DNA of 64,000 nucleotides from Flavipsychrobacter sp. (GCA_016787265.1 JAEUVF010000014.1:124001-188000); one strand, 5' to 3'; shown: positions 27,043 to 36,950, numbered from the stretch's first letter. The notes: a model not told the origin generated them from the letters alone. A program made the numbers and translations.

Positions 27043-28386
27043 ATGAACTGTGCTACAGCAAAATCCATCTTCCAGGCAGGAGTAGAGGCGGTGCTTCCTT
27101 CGGTATTCATGCCAGATTTTCTGGAGAAAAAAGAAACTTCCCTCCGGATTGGTACTCAATGGTATTCCCGAAAGGAGATCAGACGGCTGGTAGTACTGGC
27201 CATGGGCAAAGCTGCTTCCGCAATGGCTTTTGAAGCACAAAAAATCCTGGGTGAATGGGTAGATCAGGCACTGGTAGTAACCAAGGTAGAGCACGCGCTG
27301 CCTGCATTGACATGGCCTCTGCTGGAAGCCGGACATCCGGTTCCCAACGACAAGAGTTTTGAAGCGGGACAGGCGGTTCGAAGCCTGGTTAGTAGCCTGG
27401 ATTCAGGAGATCTTTTGGTGGTATTGCTCAGTGGTGGTGCCAGTGCCCTGGTAACGGATCTTCCTGAAGGCTGCAGCCAGGAAGATATGCAGCAATTTTA
27501 CCAGTCCTTACTGGGATCAGGTGCTTCCATTTCAGAAATGAATGCAGTTCGAAAGCATTTTTCTTCGATAAAAGGTGGTCAACTGGCCCGGCTTGCCAAT
27601 GGTGCTTCAATTGAAGTGGGTGTTCTGAGTGATGTTCCGGGTGATGATCTGTCGGTCATTGCAAGCGGACCTTTTTATCCCGATACCACTAGCATTGCAG
27701 AGGTGGAACAGTTGCTCTACCGCTTTGGTATAACCGGACATTTACCAAAGGGTATTCTGGAAACCCCCAAGCCCGGAGATCCGCTATTTGACCGGGTGCA
27801 TCATCATTTACTGGCTACCAATCAACTTGCTTTACAGGCTTGTGCTGAAAAATCCCTGGAACTGGGTTTCGAACCAATAACATTTCATGCACCCCTTGAA
27901 GGAGAAGCCCGTGAAGTTGGACTCCGTTTTCTTTATCAGGCGATCACCCAGATGGAGGAATATAAAAGCCAGGGTGATTTTTCGTCCCGGTGTTTCCTGG
28001 TAGGTGGAGAAACTACTGTTACGCTCACTGGTAAAGGAAAGGGTGGAAGAAACCAGGAACTGATCCTTTCCATACTGGTAGAATGCCTCAACAATGAAGG
28101 GCTGGCCAAACAACTGGGAGCGTATTCATTTGCTGTATTGAGTGGTGGTACGGATGGAACCGATGGACCGACCGATGCTGCAGGCGCAATGCTGGATGCT
28201 GCAATACTGGAGCAGGTTCGAAAAGGTGAACTTAAACCAGATTCGTTTCTTACGAACCAGGATGCATACACGTTTTTTTCTGCTGCCGGAGGTTTGTTGA
28301 AAACGGGTCCCACCCAAACCAATGTGATGGATATCCTGCTTATCCTGTTACAACATAAAGCGCCAAAACTCCGAGCAGCGTACTGA
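27043..28386 (+). CDS. Glycerate 2-kinase, MOFRL family (type II)
   Basis: This 447-residue protein of the DUF4147/MOFRL glycerate kinase family phosphorylates D-glycerate, usually to 2-phosphoglycerate, linking glyoxylate or hydroxypyruvate breakdown to glycolysis. Blocks seen: LVVLAMGKAASAMA, VTKVEHALP, EAGHPVPNDKSFEAG, VLLSGGASALV, MNAVRKHFSSIKGGQLA, VLSDVPGDDLSVIASGPF, VGGETTVTLTGKGKGGRNQEL and GGTDGTDGPTDAAGA. The ATG at 27043 follows GAGGAA. Its 3' end overlaps the convergent GntP-type permease gene by 47 bp; the pair probably handles glycerate or a related sugar acid. Confidence 0.93.
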   Translation: MNCATAKSIFQAGVEAVLPSVFMPDFLEKKETSLRIGTQWYSRKEIRRLVVLAMGKAASAMAFEAQKILGEWVDQALVVTKVEHALPALTWPLLEAGHPVPNDKSFEAGQAVRSLVSSLDSGDLLVVLLSGGASALVTDLPEGCSQEDMQQFYQSLLGSGASISEMNAVRKHFSSIKGGQLARLANGASIEVGVLSDVPGDDLSVIASGPFYPDTTSIAEVEQLLYRFGITGHLPKGILETPKPGDPLFDRVHHHLLATNQLALQACAEKSLELGFEPITFHAPLEGEAREVGLRFLYQAITQMEEYKSQGDFSSRCFLVGGETTVTLTGKGKGGRNQELILSILVECLNNEGLAKQLGAYSFAVLSGGTDGTDGPTDAAGAMLDAAILEQVRKGELKPDSFLTNQDAYTFFSAAGGLLKTGPTQTNVMDILLILLQHKAPKLRAAY

Positions 28387-29692
28387 TTCCCATGGCGGCT
28401 GTAAGTAAAGTGTAGCTGCGGTAAAGTTTATTGACGGGAATCTTGCCATATTGATGGATGACCCAGAAATAGCTGTCATTGGCATGACTTACAGTCATTG
28501 CTCCCGCGCCTATAGCCAATACTACCAGCGCTTGTTGCGGCGTATTCAGATCAAAAGATCCCATAACGGGGAAGAGTAAGGCGGATGTGATAATCAATGA
28601 TGCGGTGGAAGACCCCTGTGCGGTTTTCAAAAGGGCTGCCAGTAAGAATGCAATCGGGTAAATTCCCCAGTTTGGTATGCCGGATGTTTGAAGGTATCCC
28701 GAAAGTATTTCCTGAATAGGCGTAGCTTTTAATACAGCTCCGAAAGCTCCACCGGCAGCTGTTATAAAAATGATAGGTCCGGATTGTACCAATGCCTGTT
28801 GAAACCATTCACCCCATTTCCCGTGTTCTTTACGTGCCAGTAAAAGCAGTGCCAGTAAAGCACTGATACCCAAAGCAAGTACCGGGTGCCCTAATAACTG
28901 GAATCCACCCTGCAGCTTTTCGTTGCTGATAAAAAAGGGGGCAACTGAACCAACTGTGATCAATACCAGTGGTAAAAGCAGCGGCAATAGTGATGAGAAC
29001 AATGATTGCTGATTTGCTTTTGTAACATCTGAAACAGAATCGGCTGTAACGGACGGAGGATTTATGATAAATAGTTGTTGGTCCATTTTTCGAATAAGCA
29101 TACTGGTTAGTATGCCAACAGGTATCAGTACGATTAGTCCAAGCAGTATTACCCAACCCAACTGGTTCTCCAGTCCCAGGTTGCCCGTTGCGGCCATTGG
29201 TCCCGGTGTGGGAGGTATCAGTACATGCGAGGCATAGAGCCCGGTACCTAGTGATAATTGTAAGCCTGATACCGTGCTGCCCTGAATCGTTTGCATGGAA
29301 TGAATGAGCCTTGATAACAGGATGAATCCTGCGTCACAAAAAACCGGAATCCCGACCAGTAACCCCAATATATGTGTCAGATAGGGAACCTGTTTCTGCC
29401 TGGAACTGCCCGTTAGCTGGCTTGCAATTCTGGCAGCAGCCCCGCTTCTTTCCAATATTTCACCCAGAAAACTGCCAAATATGATCAGAAAGCCAATGCC
29501 TGCAAATATGGAACCCGCTCCGCTTAAGATGGTTTCCATGGTTTGTTTGGGAGAAATCCCACTCAGCACTCCTACAAATAATGCAGCGGTTAGCAATACC
29601 AGCATTGGGTGCCATTTCAAACGGGCACAGGCAACAATGATAAATGCAATTGCAATGCCTAACAGGAGCAGTAAATAGATGGATGAACTCAT
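28340..29692 (-). CDS. GntP family sugar-acid permease
   Basis: This 450-residue protein has about 12 membrane segments and GntP (gluconate:H+ symporter) features: the N-terminal KWHPMLVLLTAALFVGVLSG, GFLIIFGSFLGEILERSG, FCDAGFILLSRLI, PPTPGPMAATGNLG, TAQGSSTASLIITSALLFP and VSHANDSYFWVI. Uptake of gluconate, or of glycerate given the neighbouring kinase, is an inference from context. It lies 4 bp downstream of the AsmA-like gene on the same strand, yet is functionally unlike it. The last 47 bases are antisense to the glycerate kinase gene. Confidence 0.92.
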   Translation of the reverse strand: MSSSIYLLLLLGIAIAFIIVACARLKWHPMLVLLTAALFVGVLSGISPKQTMETILSGAGSIFAGIGFLIIFGSFLGEILERSGAAARIASQLTGSSRQKQVPYLTHILGLLVGIPVFCDAGFILLSRLIHSMQTIQGSTVSGLQLSLGTGLYASHVLIPPTPGPMAATGNLGLENQLGWVILLGLIVLIPVGILTSMLIRKMDQQLFIINPPSVTADSVSDVTKANQQSLFSSLLPLLLPLVLITVGSVAPFFISNEKLQGGFQLLGHPVLALGISALLALLLLARKEHGKWGEWFQQALVQSGPIIFITAAGGAFGAVLKATPIQEILSGYLQTSGIPNWGIYPIAFLLAALLKTAQGSSTASLIITSALLFPVMGSFDLNTPQQALVVLAIGAGAMTVSHANDSYFWVIHQYGKIPVNKLYRSYTLLTAAMGISTLLGVLALYVVTG

Positions 29693-29696
29693 ATGG

Positions 29697-32600
29697 CTAA
29701 TTCAGCAATTCAATTGGAATTTCCAGTCGCTTTGCTTCTTTTTTGTATTTACGAATGTATTTTCTGTTGGATTTCACGCCCAGGTTGGTCATCAATCCAC
29801 TCAATGCAATCTTGCCCCAGTAATTAAAAGTGGATTTATTCCGAATCCGTTCCTGGTAGACCAATCCTTTTTTCCCATTTCTGTTTTTTATAACCAGGTT
29901 GGCAAGAAAGCTGGTGAACTTCTTTTTTCTCCCCTTCTCATCATATATTTCAAACTTTAGTTTTCGGTAATCCAGTTCCATATGACCATATGCAAAATGA
30001 TCATTGCCTTTAACACGAAGCCAGACACTATCCGCGTGTCCCTGTTTGATATGCAGGTTGAATAATGGCATGAGCAAAGGGGATAAGGCTTTTAATTCCA
30101 TCTTTCCCATTCTTGCTAATAATAAAAATCCATACAGACTGTCAGGATAGGCTTGTTGAAATCCAAATCGAAGGTTTCCACTGTCCATAAAAAGAGTGGT
30201 GGCAGTTAACCGCAGGGAATCAGTTGGCTGTAATGCATAATTTTTAATCGGTCCCACTACCAGGTTGAGATCATTGAACCAGACGGATCCCTGCTTTCCG
30301 GTCTTACCACTGACTTCATTATACTGAATGCGAGACCTGGTGAGTAATGCAGCACCAACTTCCAGGTTCAAAGGAATTTTTTGGATGAGTCCGGGTAACA
30401 TAGGGCGATATTGGACACTATCCTCGGGGCGCCTTTTATCACGATCCACTTGCATTTGAAACTGATCCAGTTCTATACGATTCGCGAGCCAGACAGTATC
30501 TTTCTCTCTGATTTGCCGGTCCAATCCCAGTATGCTTCCTTTACCGGCATTAAACTCAATAAAATCTGTCTGGTAGGGTGCTCTCGAAAGGAAACTGTCT
30601 TTGCTGATCAGGCTGCTATAGCTGATACTGTCGAATCCGATAATCTTTTTATCAGCATCCAGCAGCGTCTTATATACTTCCCATTTGCGCTCTTTATTTT
30701 GATAGAAGACTTCTTTGGCTTCCAGGTTAATATTGGGCAGGTTTTCCAGGAATTTCTGAAGTTCTTCTTTTTTGCTGGAGAAGAAAATCTGTTCCTTATT
30801 GCGGACCATTATATCATTGATCCGCAATTGGTAGTTGTCGGTTTTGTGAGCAATATTTCCCTCCCTGAGTAAAATCTTATGGATGGTTGTCTGGAGGTTT
30901 CTGTCCAGCTTAAAATCATTTCCCTGTAATTGGAAATTTCCAATCCGCAGGTTAGTTTTTTCCGGCATTGCTATGATCTGATGCAGCGATAAATCAAGCA
31001 GGGGAGTAGATAGCTGACCTCCCTGAATATGTATTGGTGCTGTCCGGAGATGCCCGCCCTTACTGCTGAACAGTGCTGTCAATTGCCCTTCTGTTTTCTT
31101 CGAAATACTCAATTCTGGTTCTGACAGTTCAAGGGCTGGCAGATTTGTATAACGTTGATCATCAGTTGTAGTTTCCTCGAATTGAGTTGCCTCCTGCAAT
31201 ACAATTTTTAGCTCAGGCCTGGTCAGCATTGCTTTTTTAATACCGGTAACCGGATCTTTCAGTGATGCCGGACTTCCTGACAATTGTAATGCAGGTATGA
31301 CACCTGATAGCTGATAGCGATTTCCGCTGGCTTGTATTTGCAGTTCCTGAAGGTTGGCTTGCTCGGATGAAAGCTTATATCGGCCAATACCGAGCGCCAG
31401 CTTGTCCAGATTCAGCTTCATTTTTTCTCCCGCCAGGTAGTAACGATACCAATTCCATTCCTGGTTCTGATACCGCAGGCTGTCAACTGCAAGACTATCA
31501 ATTGTTGTATGAATGGTTAGTTTTGGTTGTTCAATTACCAGGTCAATTTTTCCTGTTCTTATATTCCGGATCATTTCCTTGGGAATCCTGATTTTACCGG
31601 AGCTTATATTCTTTCCGGATGAATGTCCGAAGTAAACCTTACCACTTCCCAACTCAATCAGCCGAACCCAGCTGGTATCCTTTCCCTCAATGATGCCTGC
31701 CGCATTGATGTCCTGCACATGAATGTTTCTAAGATCAAAGCGGATTTTGTTTTCAGTGGTACTCCCGATTGCCTGGCCGGCGCGCAGGTCATTGTCTTCG
31801 TACACTGCATCTTTCAAATCCACATTGAAATTCTTCAGCCGCAGTGCCAGCTGGGGCATCTCCAACCGGTTCTTCCCATCAAATAATTCTTCCAATGTGC
31901 CTGCCCGTAAGACACTGTTGCTGGAGATGATGGCAGAAAAAGCTTTAGAGCTGAGCATGGTTCTTTTTGCTGTACCTTCTGTTATCTGAAGATCTGCATC
32001 AAACACCCGGATGGTTTCAATATGGAGTTTACGACGTATGGTTCGCTGGATTTCACGCAGGGGATTTGCTTTTTTAGGTGAAGCTTTACCTGCTAATTGA
32101 AGCCGAACATTTGGATTGATCAGGTAGAGTTCGTCGGCTTTTAACTGTCCGTTCAGCAGAGCCGGAATCGACAGGTTCTGTAAAATCAGCTCACTGGTTG
32201 AAATACTGGTATTGGCTGTTTTGTTCCGGTTGGAGGCACGAAGAAAATAATTTTGAAGTGTCAGCTGGTTTTTTTTGATCCGCATCCCATCAAACCCGGT
32301 TTGAAATGTTTTACTACTGTCTGATTCAAGGAAGCCCCGAACACTGAATTCAAGATCATCTAATTCAATTTTATTAGGCAGGGTATTGTCAACCACCAGG
32401 TTGGAAACATAAAAATTATCACCCAATATTTCAAGGCTCTCATTACCTCTTCTTGTGATGGTACTGCCCCTGAACTGAATGCTGTCGATCTGAACCGTTT
32501 TGATTTTAATTGGCCCCATCACATCCAGGAAACTGTTATCTATGCGTACGGAATCCTTATTCCGGGCTCTGCGAAACCGGATATTATTGCTGGTGAAAAA

Positions 32601-33476
32601 ACCTTTTCCTGCTTTTAATAAGCCGAGTTCAATTCGTCCTTCTGTCAATAATTTATTCCAGTTTAAGGATTCCAGTTCAATATTTTCCAAACGGAAACCT
32701 GATTTTTCCTTCGAATCTTCCATTCGTTTGTGGAAATCAAGTCCGCTTAATTCGAATCTTTTTGTTTTGGATTGCCAGATCAGTTTGTTAAGCACTACCT
32801 GTAGTGTAGTGTCCGGATATTCAATAGTTGGCTGCAGCAATCGAAAGTCCACCGCCACCCGATTGGTATTGTCCCATTGTTTGATCTTTCGGAGCAGGTG
32901 CAGGTCATCCAGCGCCAGGTAAATATGATTCAGGAAAAATCGACGCTGGTGTATACTGGTTTCCGGATAAATGGAGACACTCCCATCCGTCATTCTGAAA
33001 TGTTGCACTTCCAGGGAAGACAATACATTAAAAAACACATCCTGAACGGCTGCGATTTCAATATGCAGTGGTCGCAGCGGCCGTTCCCGGGTACTGTCTT
33101 TTTCTACCCTTTTTAATTCCAGGTAAGGCGATTTCAGGATTAGCCGGTTTACCGCCAGCCGTTTGAAGAGTAAGAGTTGAATGGGATTGTTGATCTGGAT
33201 GGAAAGTGAATCGGCCTTGAACTCAAACAGGCTGTTGTCGTTATTGTCTGCTGTTGGAGCAACATGGATATTCCGTGCATTGACCTGAAATTTGAACAGA
33301 TTAAACCGGAAACTGGTGGCGGATAATTTATATTGGCCACCCGATAAATTATTCACCAGTTGTTCTACCGCTTCCACAGACCGGTACCGAAGCAAATACC
33401 CCATCACCAATCCCAGCGTCAACAAAGTGATCCCGGCTCCCATCAATATCCAGTGTTTACGCAAGATCCTGCCCAT
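29697..33476 (-). CDS. Giant AsmA/TamB-like envelope protein
   Basis: This protein of about 1259 residues has one N-terminal membrane anchor (ILMGAGITLLTLGLVMGYLL), then AsmA-like sequence (VEQLVNNLSGGQYKLSATSFRF). A very long beta-rich body follows, with repeating L-x-I-x-x-L patterns typical of AsmA-like bridge proteins that span the periplasm and are linked to lipid transport. I chose the ATG at 33476. The longer frame from 33512 would start inside the metG terminator hairpin. No catalytic motif is visible. Assignment rests on architecture and general pattern, so the exact family (DUF748, YdbH or TamB-like) is uncertain. Confidence 0.7.
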   Translation of the reverse strand: MGRILRKHWILMGAGITLLTLGLVMGYLLRYRSVEAVEQLVNNLSGGQYKLSATSFRFNLFKFQVNARNIHVAPTADNNDNSLFEFKADSLSIQINNPIQLLLFKRLAVNRLILKSPYLELKRVEKDSTRERPLRPLHIEIAAVQDVFFNVLSSLEVQHFRMTDGSVSIYPETSIHQRRFFLNHIYLALDDLHLLRKIKQWDNTNRVAVDFRLLQPTIEYPDTTLQVVLNKLIWQSKTKRFELSGLDFHKRMEDSKEKSGFRLENIELESLNWNKLLTEGRIELGLLKAGKGFFTSNNIRFRRARNKDSVRIDNSFLDVMGPIKIKTVQIDSIQFRGSTITRRGNESLEILGDNFYVSNLVVDNTLPNKIELDDLEFSVRGFLESDSSKTFQTGFDGMRIKKNQLTLQNYFLRASNRNKTANTSISTSELILQNLSIPALLNGQLKADELYLINPNVRLQLAGKASPKKANPLREIQRTIRRKLHIETIRVFDADLQITEGTAKRTMLSSKAFSAIISSNSVLRAGTLEELFDGKNRLEMPQLALRLKNFNVDLKDAVYEDNDLRAGQAIGSTTENKIRFDLRNIHVQDINAAGIIEGKDTSWVRLIELGSGKVYFGHSSGKNISSGKIRIPKEMIRNIRTGKIDLVIEQPKLTIHTTIDSLAVDSLRYQNQEWNWYRYYLAGEKMKLNLDKLALGIGRYKLSSEQANLQELQIQASGNRYQLSGVIPALQLSGSPASLKDPVTGIKKAMLTRPELKIVLQEATQFEETTTDDQRYTNLPALELSEPELSISKKTEGQLTALFSSKGGHLRTAPIHIQGGQLSTPLLDLSLHQIIAMPEKTNLRIGNFQLQGNDFKLDRNLQTTIHKILLREGNIAHKTDNYQLRINDIMVRNKEQIFFSSKKEELQKFLENLPNINLEAKEVFYQNKERKWEVYKTLLDADKKIIGFDSISYSSLISKDSFLSRAPYQTDFIEFNAGKGSILGLDRQIREKDTVWLANRIELDQFQMQVDRDKRRPEDSVQYRPMLPGLIQKIPLNLEVGAALLTRSRIQYNEVSGKTGKQGSVWFNDLNLVVGPIKNYALQPTDSLRLTATTLFMDSGNLRFGFQQAYPDSLYGFLLLARMGKMELKALSPLLMPLFNLHIKQGHADSVWLRVKGNDHFAYGHMELDYRKLKFEIYDEKGRKKKFTSFLANLVIKNRNGKKGLVYQERIRNKSTFNYWGKIALSGLMTNLGVKSNRKYIRKYKKEAKRLEIPIELLN

Positions 33477-33492
33477 GGCGTACAAGTTAAAC

Positions 33493-33535
33493 AAAAAAAA
33501 GAGGTTGTTCAAGTAGACCCGAACAACCTCTTTTT
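33493..33535 (-). terminator. Intrinsic terminator of metG
   Basis: GAGGTTGTTC (33501-33510) and GAACAACCTC (33521-33530) are perfect 10-bp arms around a 10-nt loop. An A8 run lies on one side and a T5 run on the other. On the minus strand it lies about 20 bp past the metG stop and ends in T8. Its position excludes the upstream start of the AsmA-like ORF. Confidence 0.92.
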
Positions 33536-33554
33536 ATAATTAAATGTTACAAGT

Positions 33555-35660
33555 TTAACTTACTCCTGCACCAGGATTAATTTGCGTACCTGGTTGTACA
33601 AAATGTAATTTTCCTTCCTTGTCTTCAGCCATCAGGATCATGCCATTGCTTTCGATGCCGCGCATTTTACGCGGTGCCAGATTGGCCACTACTACTACCT
33701 GTTGTCCAATGATGTCTTCAGGTTTGAAATGCAGTGCAATACCACTTACGATCGTTCTTGTTTCGGTTCCCATATCTACAGATAATTTTAAAAGTTTATC
33801 TGCTTTCTCCACTTTTTCGGCAGTAACTATTGTGCCTACTTTCAATTCTATTTTAGCAAAGTCATCGAACTGAATGCTTGCTTTTGCCGGTTGTGCGGGT
33901 TGCTCTGCAGGTACTGCTGCCGGTACTTCCGGTGCAGGCTGACTATTGCTCTTTAATTTTTCAATCTGTTGTTGTATTTCCATGTCTTCTATTTTTCTGA
34001 ATAATAATTCCGGTGCTCTTAAACTATAACCAACACTCAACAATTTCAGTGAACCCGCGTTTTCCCAATCCAGCAAACGTTCCACCACTTTCATCTGGTG
34101 CAACATTTTCCTGGAAGTATTCGGCAGGAATGGATTTGCCAGGATAGCCAGGTTCGCACACAACTGCAAACAATAATGAAGGCAATTGTCAATTTCAGGT
34201 TGTGCTGATTCGCCCGCTTTTGCTTTGATCCATGGTTCTTTTTCCTGCATGTAGCGATTGCCTTTTCTGGCCAGGTCGATCAGTTCAAACTGCGCCTCCC
34301 TGAACTTATAGCCTTCCAGCAGGGTTTCTATTTTTACTTTGGCCGCCTGGATGGCATTGGCCAGTTCCCGGTCTTTATCATCGAGGATATTTGCATGAAC
34401 GGGTGGCACTTTACCATTGGTGAGTTTATGCATCAGCACAAAAGTCCGGTTCACAAAATTTCCGAAAATAGCCACCAGCTCACTGTTCACTGCATCCTGG
34501 AACCCTTTCCAGGTAAACTCACTGTCCTTTGTTTCGGGAGCGATTTGTGTCAGGTAATACCGCAGCGCATCCACCAGTTGCGGACCTCCATTTTCCTTTT
34601 TCACAAAATCGTCGATAAAATCCTGCATGTCCAGCTTCCAGTTTCTGCTGGTACTCATTTTGTCTCCTTCAAGGTTGAGGAATTCATTGCTTGGAACATT
34701 TTCAGGCAGAATATTGCCATGCAGTTTCAACATCACCGGGAAGATGATTGCATGAAACACGATGTTATCTTTTCCAATAAAATGCACCAGCTTGGTATCC
34801 TTGTCATACCAGTAAGGTTCCCAGTCTTTGTCATTTTGCTTTGCCCATGTACGGGTGGCACTGATATAACCGATGGGTGCATCAAACCATACATACAATA
34901 CTTTTCCTTTGGCTTCTTCCAGCGGAACGGCAATCCCCCAGTCGAGATCCCGGGTTACTGCCCTGGGCTGCAAACCACCATCAATCCAGCTCTTGCATTG
35001 TCCCAGTACATTGGCTCTCCAGTCGTCTTTGTGTTCTTCGAGTATCCATTGACGTAAGAAGTTTTCATGCCGGTTCAGGGGCAGGTACCAGTGAGTTGTT
35101 TTCTTTTTTACCGGAGCCGATCCGCTTAGGGTGCTAACCGGGTTGATCAGTTCATCCGGACTCAACGCCGTACCACATTTTTCGCACTGATCGCCAAACG
35201 CGCTGTCAAATCCACAATTCGGGCAGGTTCCTTTGATATATCGGTCGGCCAGGAAGGTAGCGGCCTGCTCATCAAAATATTGTTCTGTTTCTTTTGTTTC
35301 CAGTTCACCGGCATTATTCAGAGCTGTGAAAAATTCCTGCGATGTTTCATGATGGATAGGAGCACTGGTACGGTCATAAATATCAAAGGAGATACTCAGG
35401 TCGGCAAAATTCTGTTTGATGATCTCGTGGTATTTATCAATGATCGCCTGGGGCGTGGTGCCTTCTTTCATCGCCTGGATAGGAATGGCAGTGCCATGTT
35501 CATCACTTCCGCATACAAATACAACATCTCTTTTTTGTGCCCGGAGGTAACGGACATAGATATCCGCAGGCAGGTAGGCGCCTGCCAGGTGGCCAATATG
35601 CTTCAGACCATTTGCATAGGGTAGGGCTGCAGTGATCAGGTATCTTTTTGGTTCTTGCAT
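33555..35660 (-). CDS. metG: Methionine--tRNA ligase
   Basis: MetRS charges tRNA-Met. The 701-residue protein starts at MQEPKRYLITAALPYANG and carries the HIGH-type motif HIGHLAG. It has a zinc knuckle (CPNCGFDSAFGDQCEKCG), FDAPIGYIS, FIGKDNIVFH and a KMSTS version of KMSKS. A C-terminal Trbp111/EMAP-like tRNA-binding domain (about 590-701) is present, with FAKIELKVGTI and NLAPRKMRGIESNGMIL, attached through a Pro/Ala linker. I chose the ATG at 35660; the longer frame to 35717 would run into the divergent S66 gene. A TATTTTTG box sits 4 bases before the ATG. Confidence 0.97.
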   Translation of the reverse strand: MQEPKRYLITAALPYANGLKHIGHLAGAYLPADIYVRYLRAQKRDVVFVCGSDEHGTAIPIQAMKEGTTPQAIIDKYHEIIKQNFADLSISFDIYDRTSAPIHHETSQEFFTALNNAGELETKETEQYFDEQAATFLADRYIKGTCPNCGFDSAFGDQCEKCGTALSPDELINPVSTLSGSAPVKKKTTHWYLPLNRHENFLRQWILEEHKDDWRANVLGQCKSWIDGGLQPRAVTRDLDWGIAVPLEEAKGKVLYVWFDAPIGYISATRTWAKQNDKDWEPYWYDKDTKLVHFIGKDNIVFHAIIFPVMLKLHGNILPENVPSNEFLNLEGDKMSTSRNWKLDMQDFIDDFVKKENGGPQLVDALRYYLTQIAPETKDSEFTWKGFQDAVNSELVAIFGNFVNRTFVLMHKLTNGKVPPVHANILDDKDRELANAIQAAKVKIETLLEGYKFREAQFELIDLARKGNRYMQEKEPWIKAKAGESAQPEIDNCLHYCLQLCANLAILANPFLPNTSRKMLHQMKVVERLLDWENAGSLKLLSVGYSLRAPELLFRKIEDMEIQQQIEKLKSNSQPAPEVPAAVPAEQPAQPAKASIQFDDFAKIELKVGTIVTAEKVEKADKLLKLSVDMGTETRTIVSGIALHFKPEDIIGQQVVVVANLAPRKMRGIESNGMILMAEDKEGKLHFVQPGTQINPGAGVS

Positions 35661-35664
35661 GGCG

Positions 35665-35672
35665 CAAAAATA
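35665..35672 (-). promoter_or_regulatory. TAnnTTTG (-7) box four bases before the metG ATG
   Basis: On the minus strand TATTTTTG-CGCC-ATG. It is a perfect match to the Bacteroidota -7 box within the 42-bp divergent metG/S66 spacer. Such a position predicts a leaderless or nearly leaderless mRNA. Confidence 0.5.
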
Positions 35673-35690
35673 CGGAAAGGCAGGCAACCT

Positions 35691-35698
35691 TATCTTTA
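35691..35698 (+). promoter_or_regulatory. TAnnTTTG-like box four bases before the S66 peptidase ATG
   Basis: TATCTTTA-GCCT-ATG has seven of eight positions as in TAnnTTTG (last base A). It mirrors the metG box on the other strand; both lie within the 42-bp spacer. Confidence 0.4.
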
Positions 35699-35702
35699 GC
35701 CT

Positions 35703-36737
35703 ATGAAACGTCACCATTTTCTACGGCAGCTGGGGGTACTTACACTGGGTGCCAGCCTTCCTTATGAAAGTTTTTCCATGGACCCCAACAATGCAGCTGT
35801 TTTTCAGCCGCCCTTTTTAAAGGTAGGGGATACCATCGCCATCAGTTCTCCTGCCGGATATATTACCAGGGAAGAAATAGCTCCCGCAGTTCAGCAGTTG
35901 CAGTCCTGGGGTTTGACCGTTCGCATAGGTGACACCATCGGCAAACGGGATGGAACCTTTGGAGGTACCGATCAGGAAAGGATTGCCGACCTGCAACAGC
36001 TTATCAACGATCCTTCCGTGAAAGCGATACTCTGTGCAAGAGGCGGATATGGGTTGATTCGGATCATTGATGCAATTGATTTCAGACCTCTTCGCAGGCA
36101 TCCTAAATGGTTGATTGGATTCAGTGATGTTACCGTATTGCATGCGCACCTGTTCCGGAAAACCGGACTGGCTTCAATTCATTCCAAAATGTGCAACAGT
36201 TTTCCCGACGACTGGTCTAAAGCCGATGAATTACAAAAAGCTACTATTCTTTCGATTCGGGATATGTTATTCGGTACACCCATGAAGTTTGAATATGCTG
36301 CAGGTGCCTACAATCAGATGGGTACAGGAGTGGGACAACTGGTTGGTGGAAACTGCAAGACTATTGAGTCGCTGGCCGGATCCGCGTCTGATCTGCAAAC
36401 CAGGGGTAAAATTCTTTTCCTCGAAGACACAGGCGAATACCTTTACAGTATTGACCGGATGCTCTGGAATATTAAAAGAAGCGGGAAGCTGGAACACCTG
36501 TCCGGACTCATAATCGGCGGATTCAAACACAAGCCGGCTGAAAAGCCTGAGGAAGAATTTGGTAAGAACCTGCAGCAGATTGTATTGGAAAAACTGGAGG
36601 ATTGCCGGTACCCGGTTTGTTTTGATTTTCCGGTAGGGCATCAGAAAAATAATTTCGCGCTGAAATGCGGAGCCGGGGTGCGCCTGGAAGTAACCGGATC
36701 CATAGTCAGATTAACTGAATTAAACCCGTTACAATGA
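35703..36737 (+). CDS. LD-carboxypeptidase (peptidase S66 family)
   Basis: This 344-residue S66 enzyme belongs to a family that trims the terminal D-Ala from peptidoglycan tetrapeptides or cleaves microcin-type conjugates. Visible features are DTIAISSPAGYI, the CARGGYGLIRI loop, the nucleophile elbow GFSDVTVLHAH (S141), ILFLEDTGEYLYSIDRML with the likely catalytic Glu, and FPVGHQKNNFAL with the likely catalytic His. The N-terminus (FLRQLGVLTLGASL) looks like an export signal. It has one R rather than a twin-arginine motif, so the route is uncertain. A paralogue without this signal lies at 43421. Confidence 0.92.
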   Translation: MKRHHFLRQLGVLTLGASLPYESFSMDPNNAAVFQPPFLKVGDTIAISSPAGYITREEIAPAVQQLQSWGLTVRIGDTIGKRDGTFGGTDQERIADLQQLINDPSVKAILCARGGYGLIRIIDAIDFRPLRRHPKWLIGFSDVTVLHAHLFRKTGLASIHSKMCNSFPDDWSKADELQKATILSIRDMLFGTPMKFEYAAGAYNQMGTGVGQLVGGNCKTIESLAGSASDLQTRGKILFLEDTGEYLYSIDRMLWNIKRSGKLEHLSGLIIGGFKHKPAEKPEEEFGKNLQQIVLEKLEDCRYPVCFDFPVGHQKNNFALKCGAGVRLEVTGSIVRLTELNPLQ

Positions 36738-36925
36738 TCAGTTTTATTCTCTGGTTGATTCTTTTTGTATTGTGCTGGCCCCTGGCAATACTCGCACTAT
36801 TGCTTTACCCGATTGTCTGGTTACTCCTGTTGCCATTCCGATTATTGGGAATTGCGGTAGGAGGGGTGTTGGAATTGATCAAAGCGATCGTTTTTTTGCC
36901 CGCCCGATTGATAAAAGGAAGATAA
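36734..36925 (+). CDS. Small hydrophobic membrane protein
   Basis: This 63-residue protein consists almost wholly of two hydrophobic segments (SFILWLILFVLCWPLAILALLL and a second around LLLLPFRLLGIAVGG). A short basic end follows (LPARLIKGR). Its ATG overlaps the S66 stop (ATGA), so it is probably translated by coupling. Composition and spacing support a real gene. The function is unknown; a role near the S66 peptidase in the envelope would be a guess from context. Confidence 0.65.
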   Translation: MISFILWLILFVLCWPLAILALLLYPIVWLLLLPFRLLGIAVGGVLELIKAIVFLPARLIKGR

Positions 36926-36950
36926 CAAGCTCAGATTTGTTTGCACAGCC

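Noticed and set aside
33477..33512. Longer start of the AsmA-like protein (MNNLFFLF)
   Set aside because: These codons lie over the metG terminator hairpin; the ATG at 33476 directly precedes the membrane anchor.
35661..35717. Longer metG start
   Set aside because: It would overlap the divergent S66 gene, and family members start at the YLITAALPYANG region.
35703..35770. Twin-arginine signal on the first S66 peptidase
   Set aside because: The start reads KRHHFLRQL rather than an R-R motif, so Tat export is not supported.
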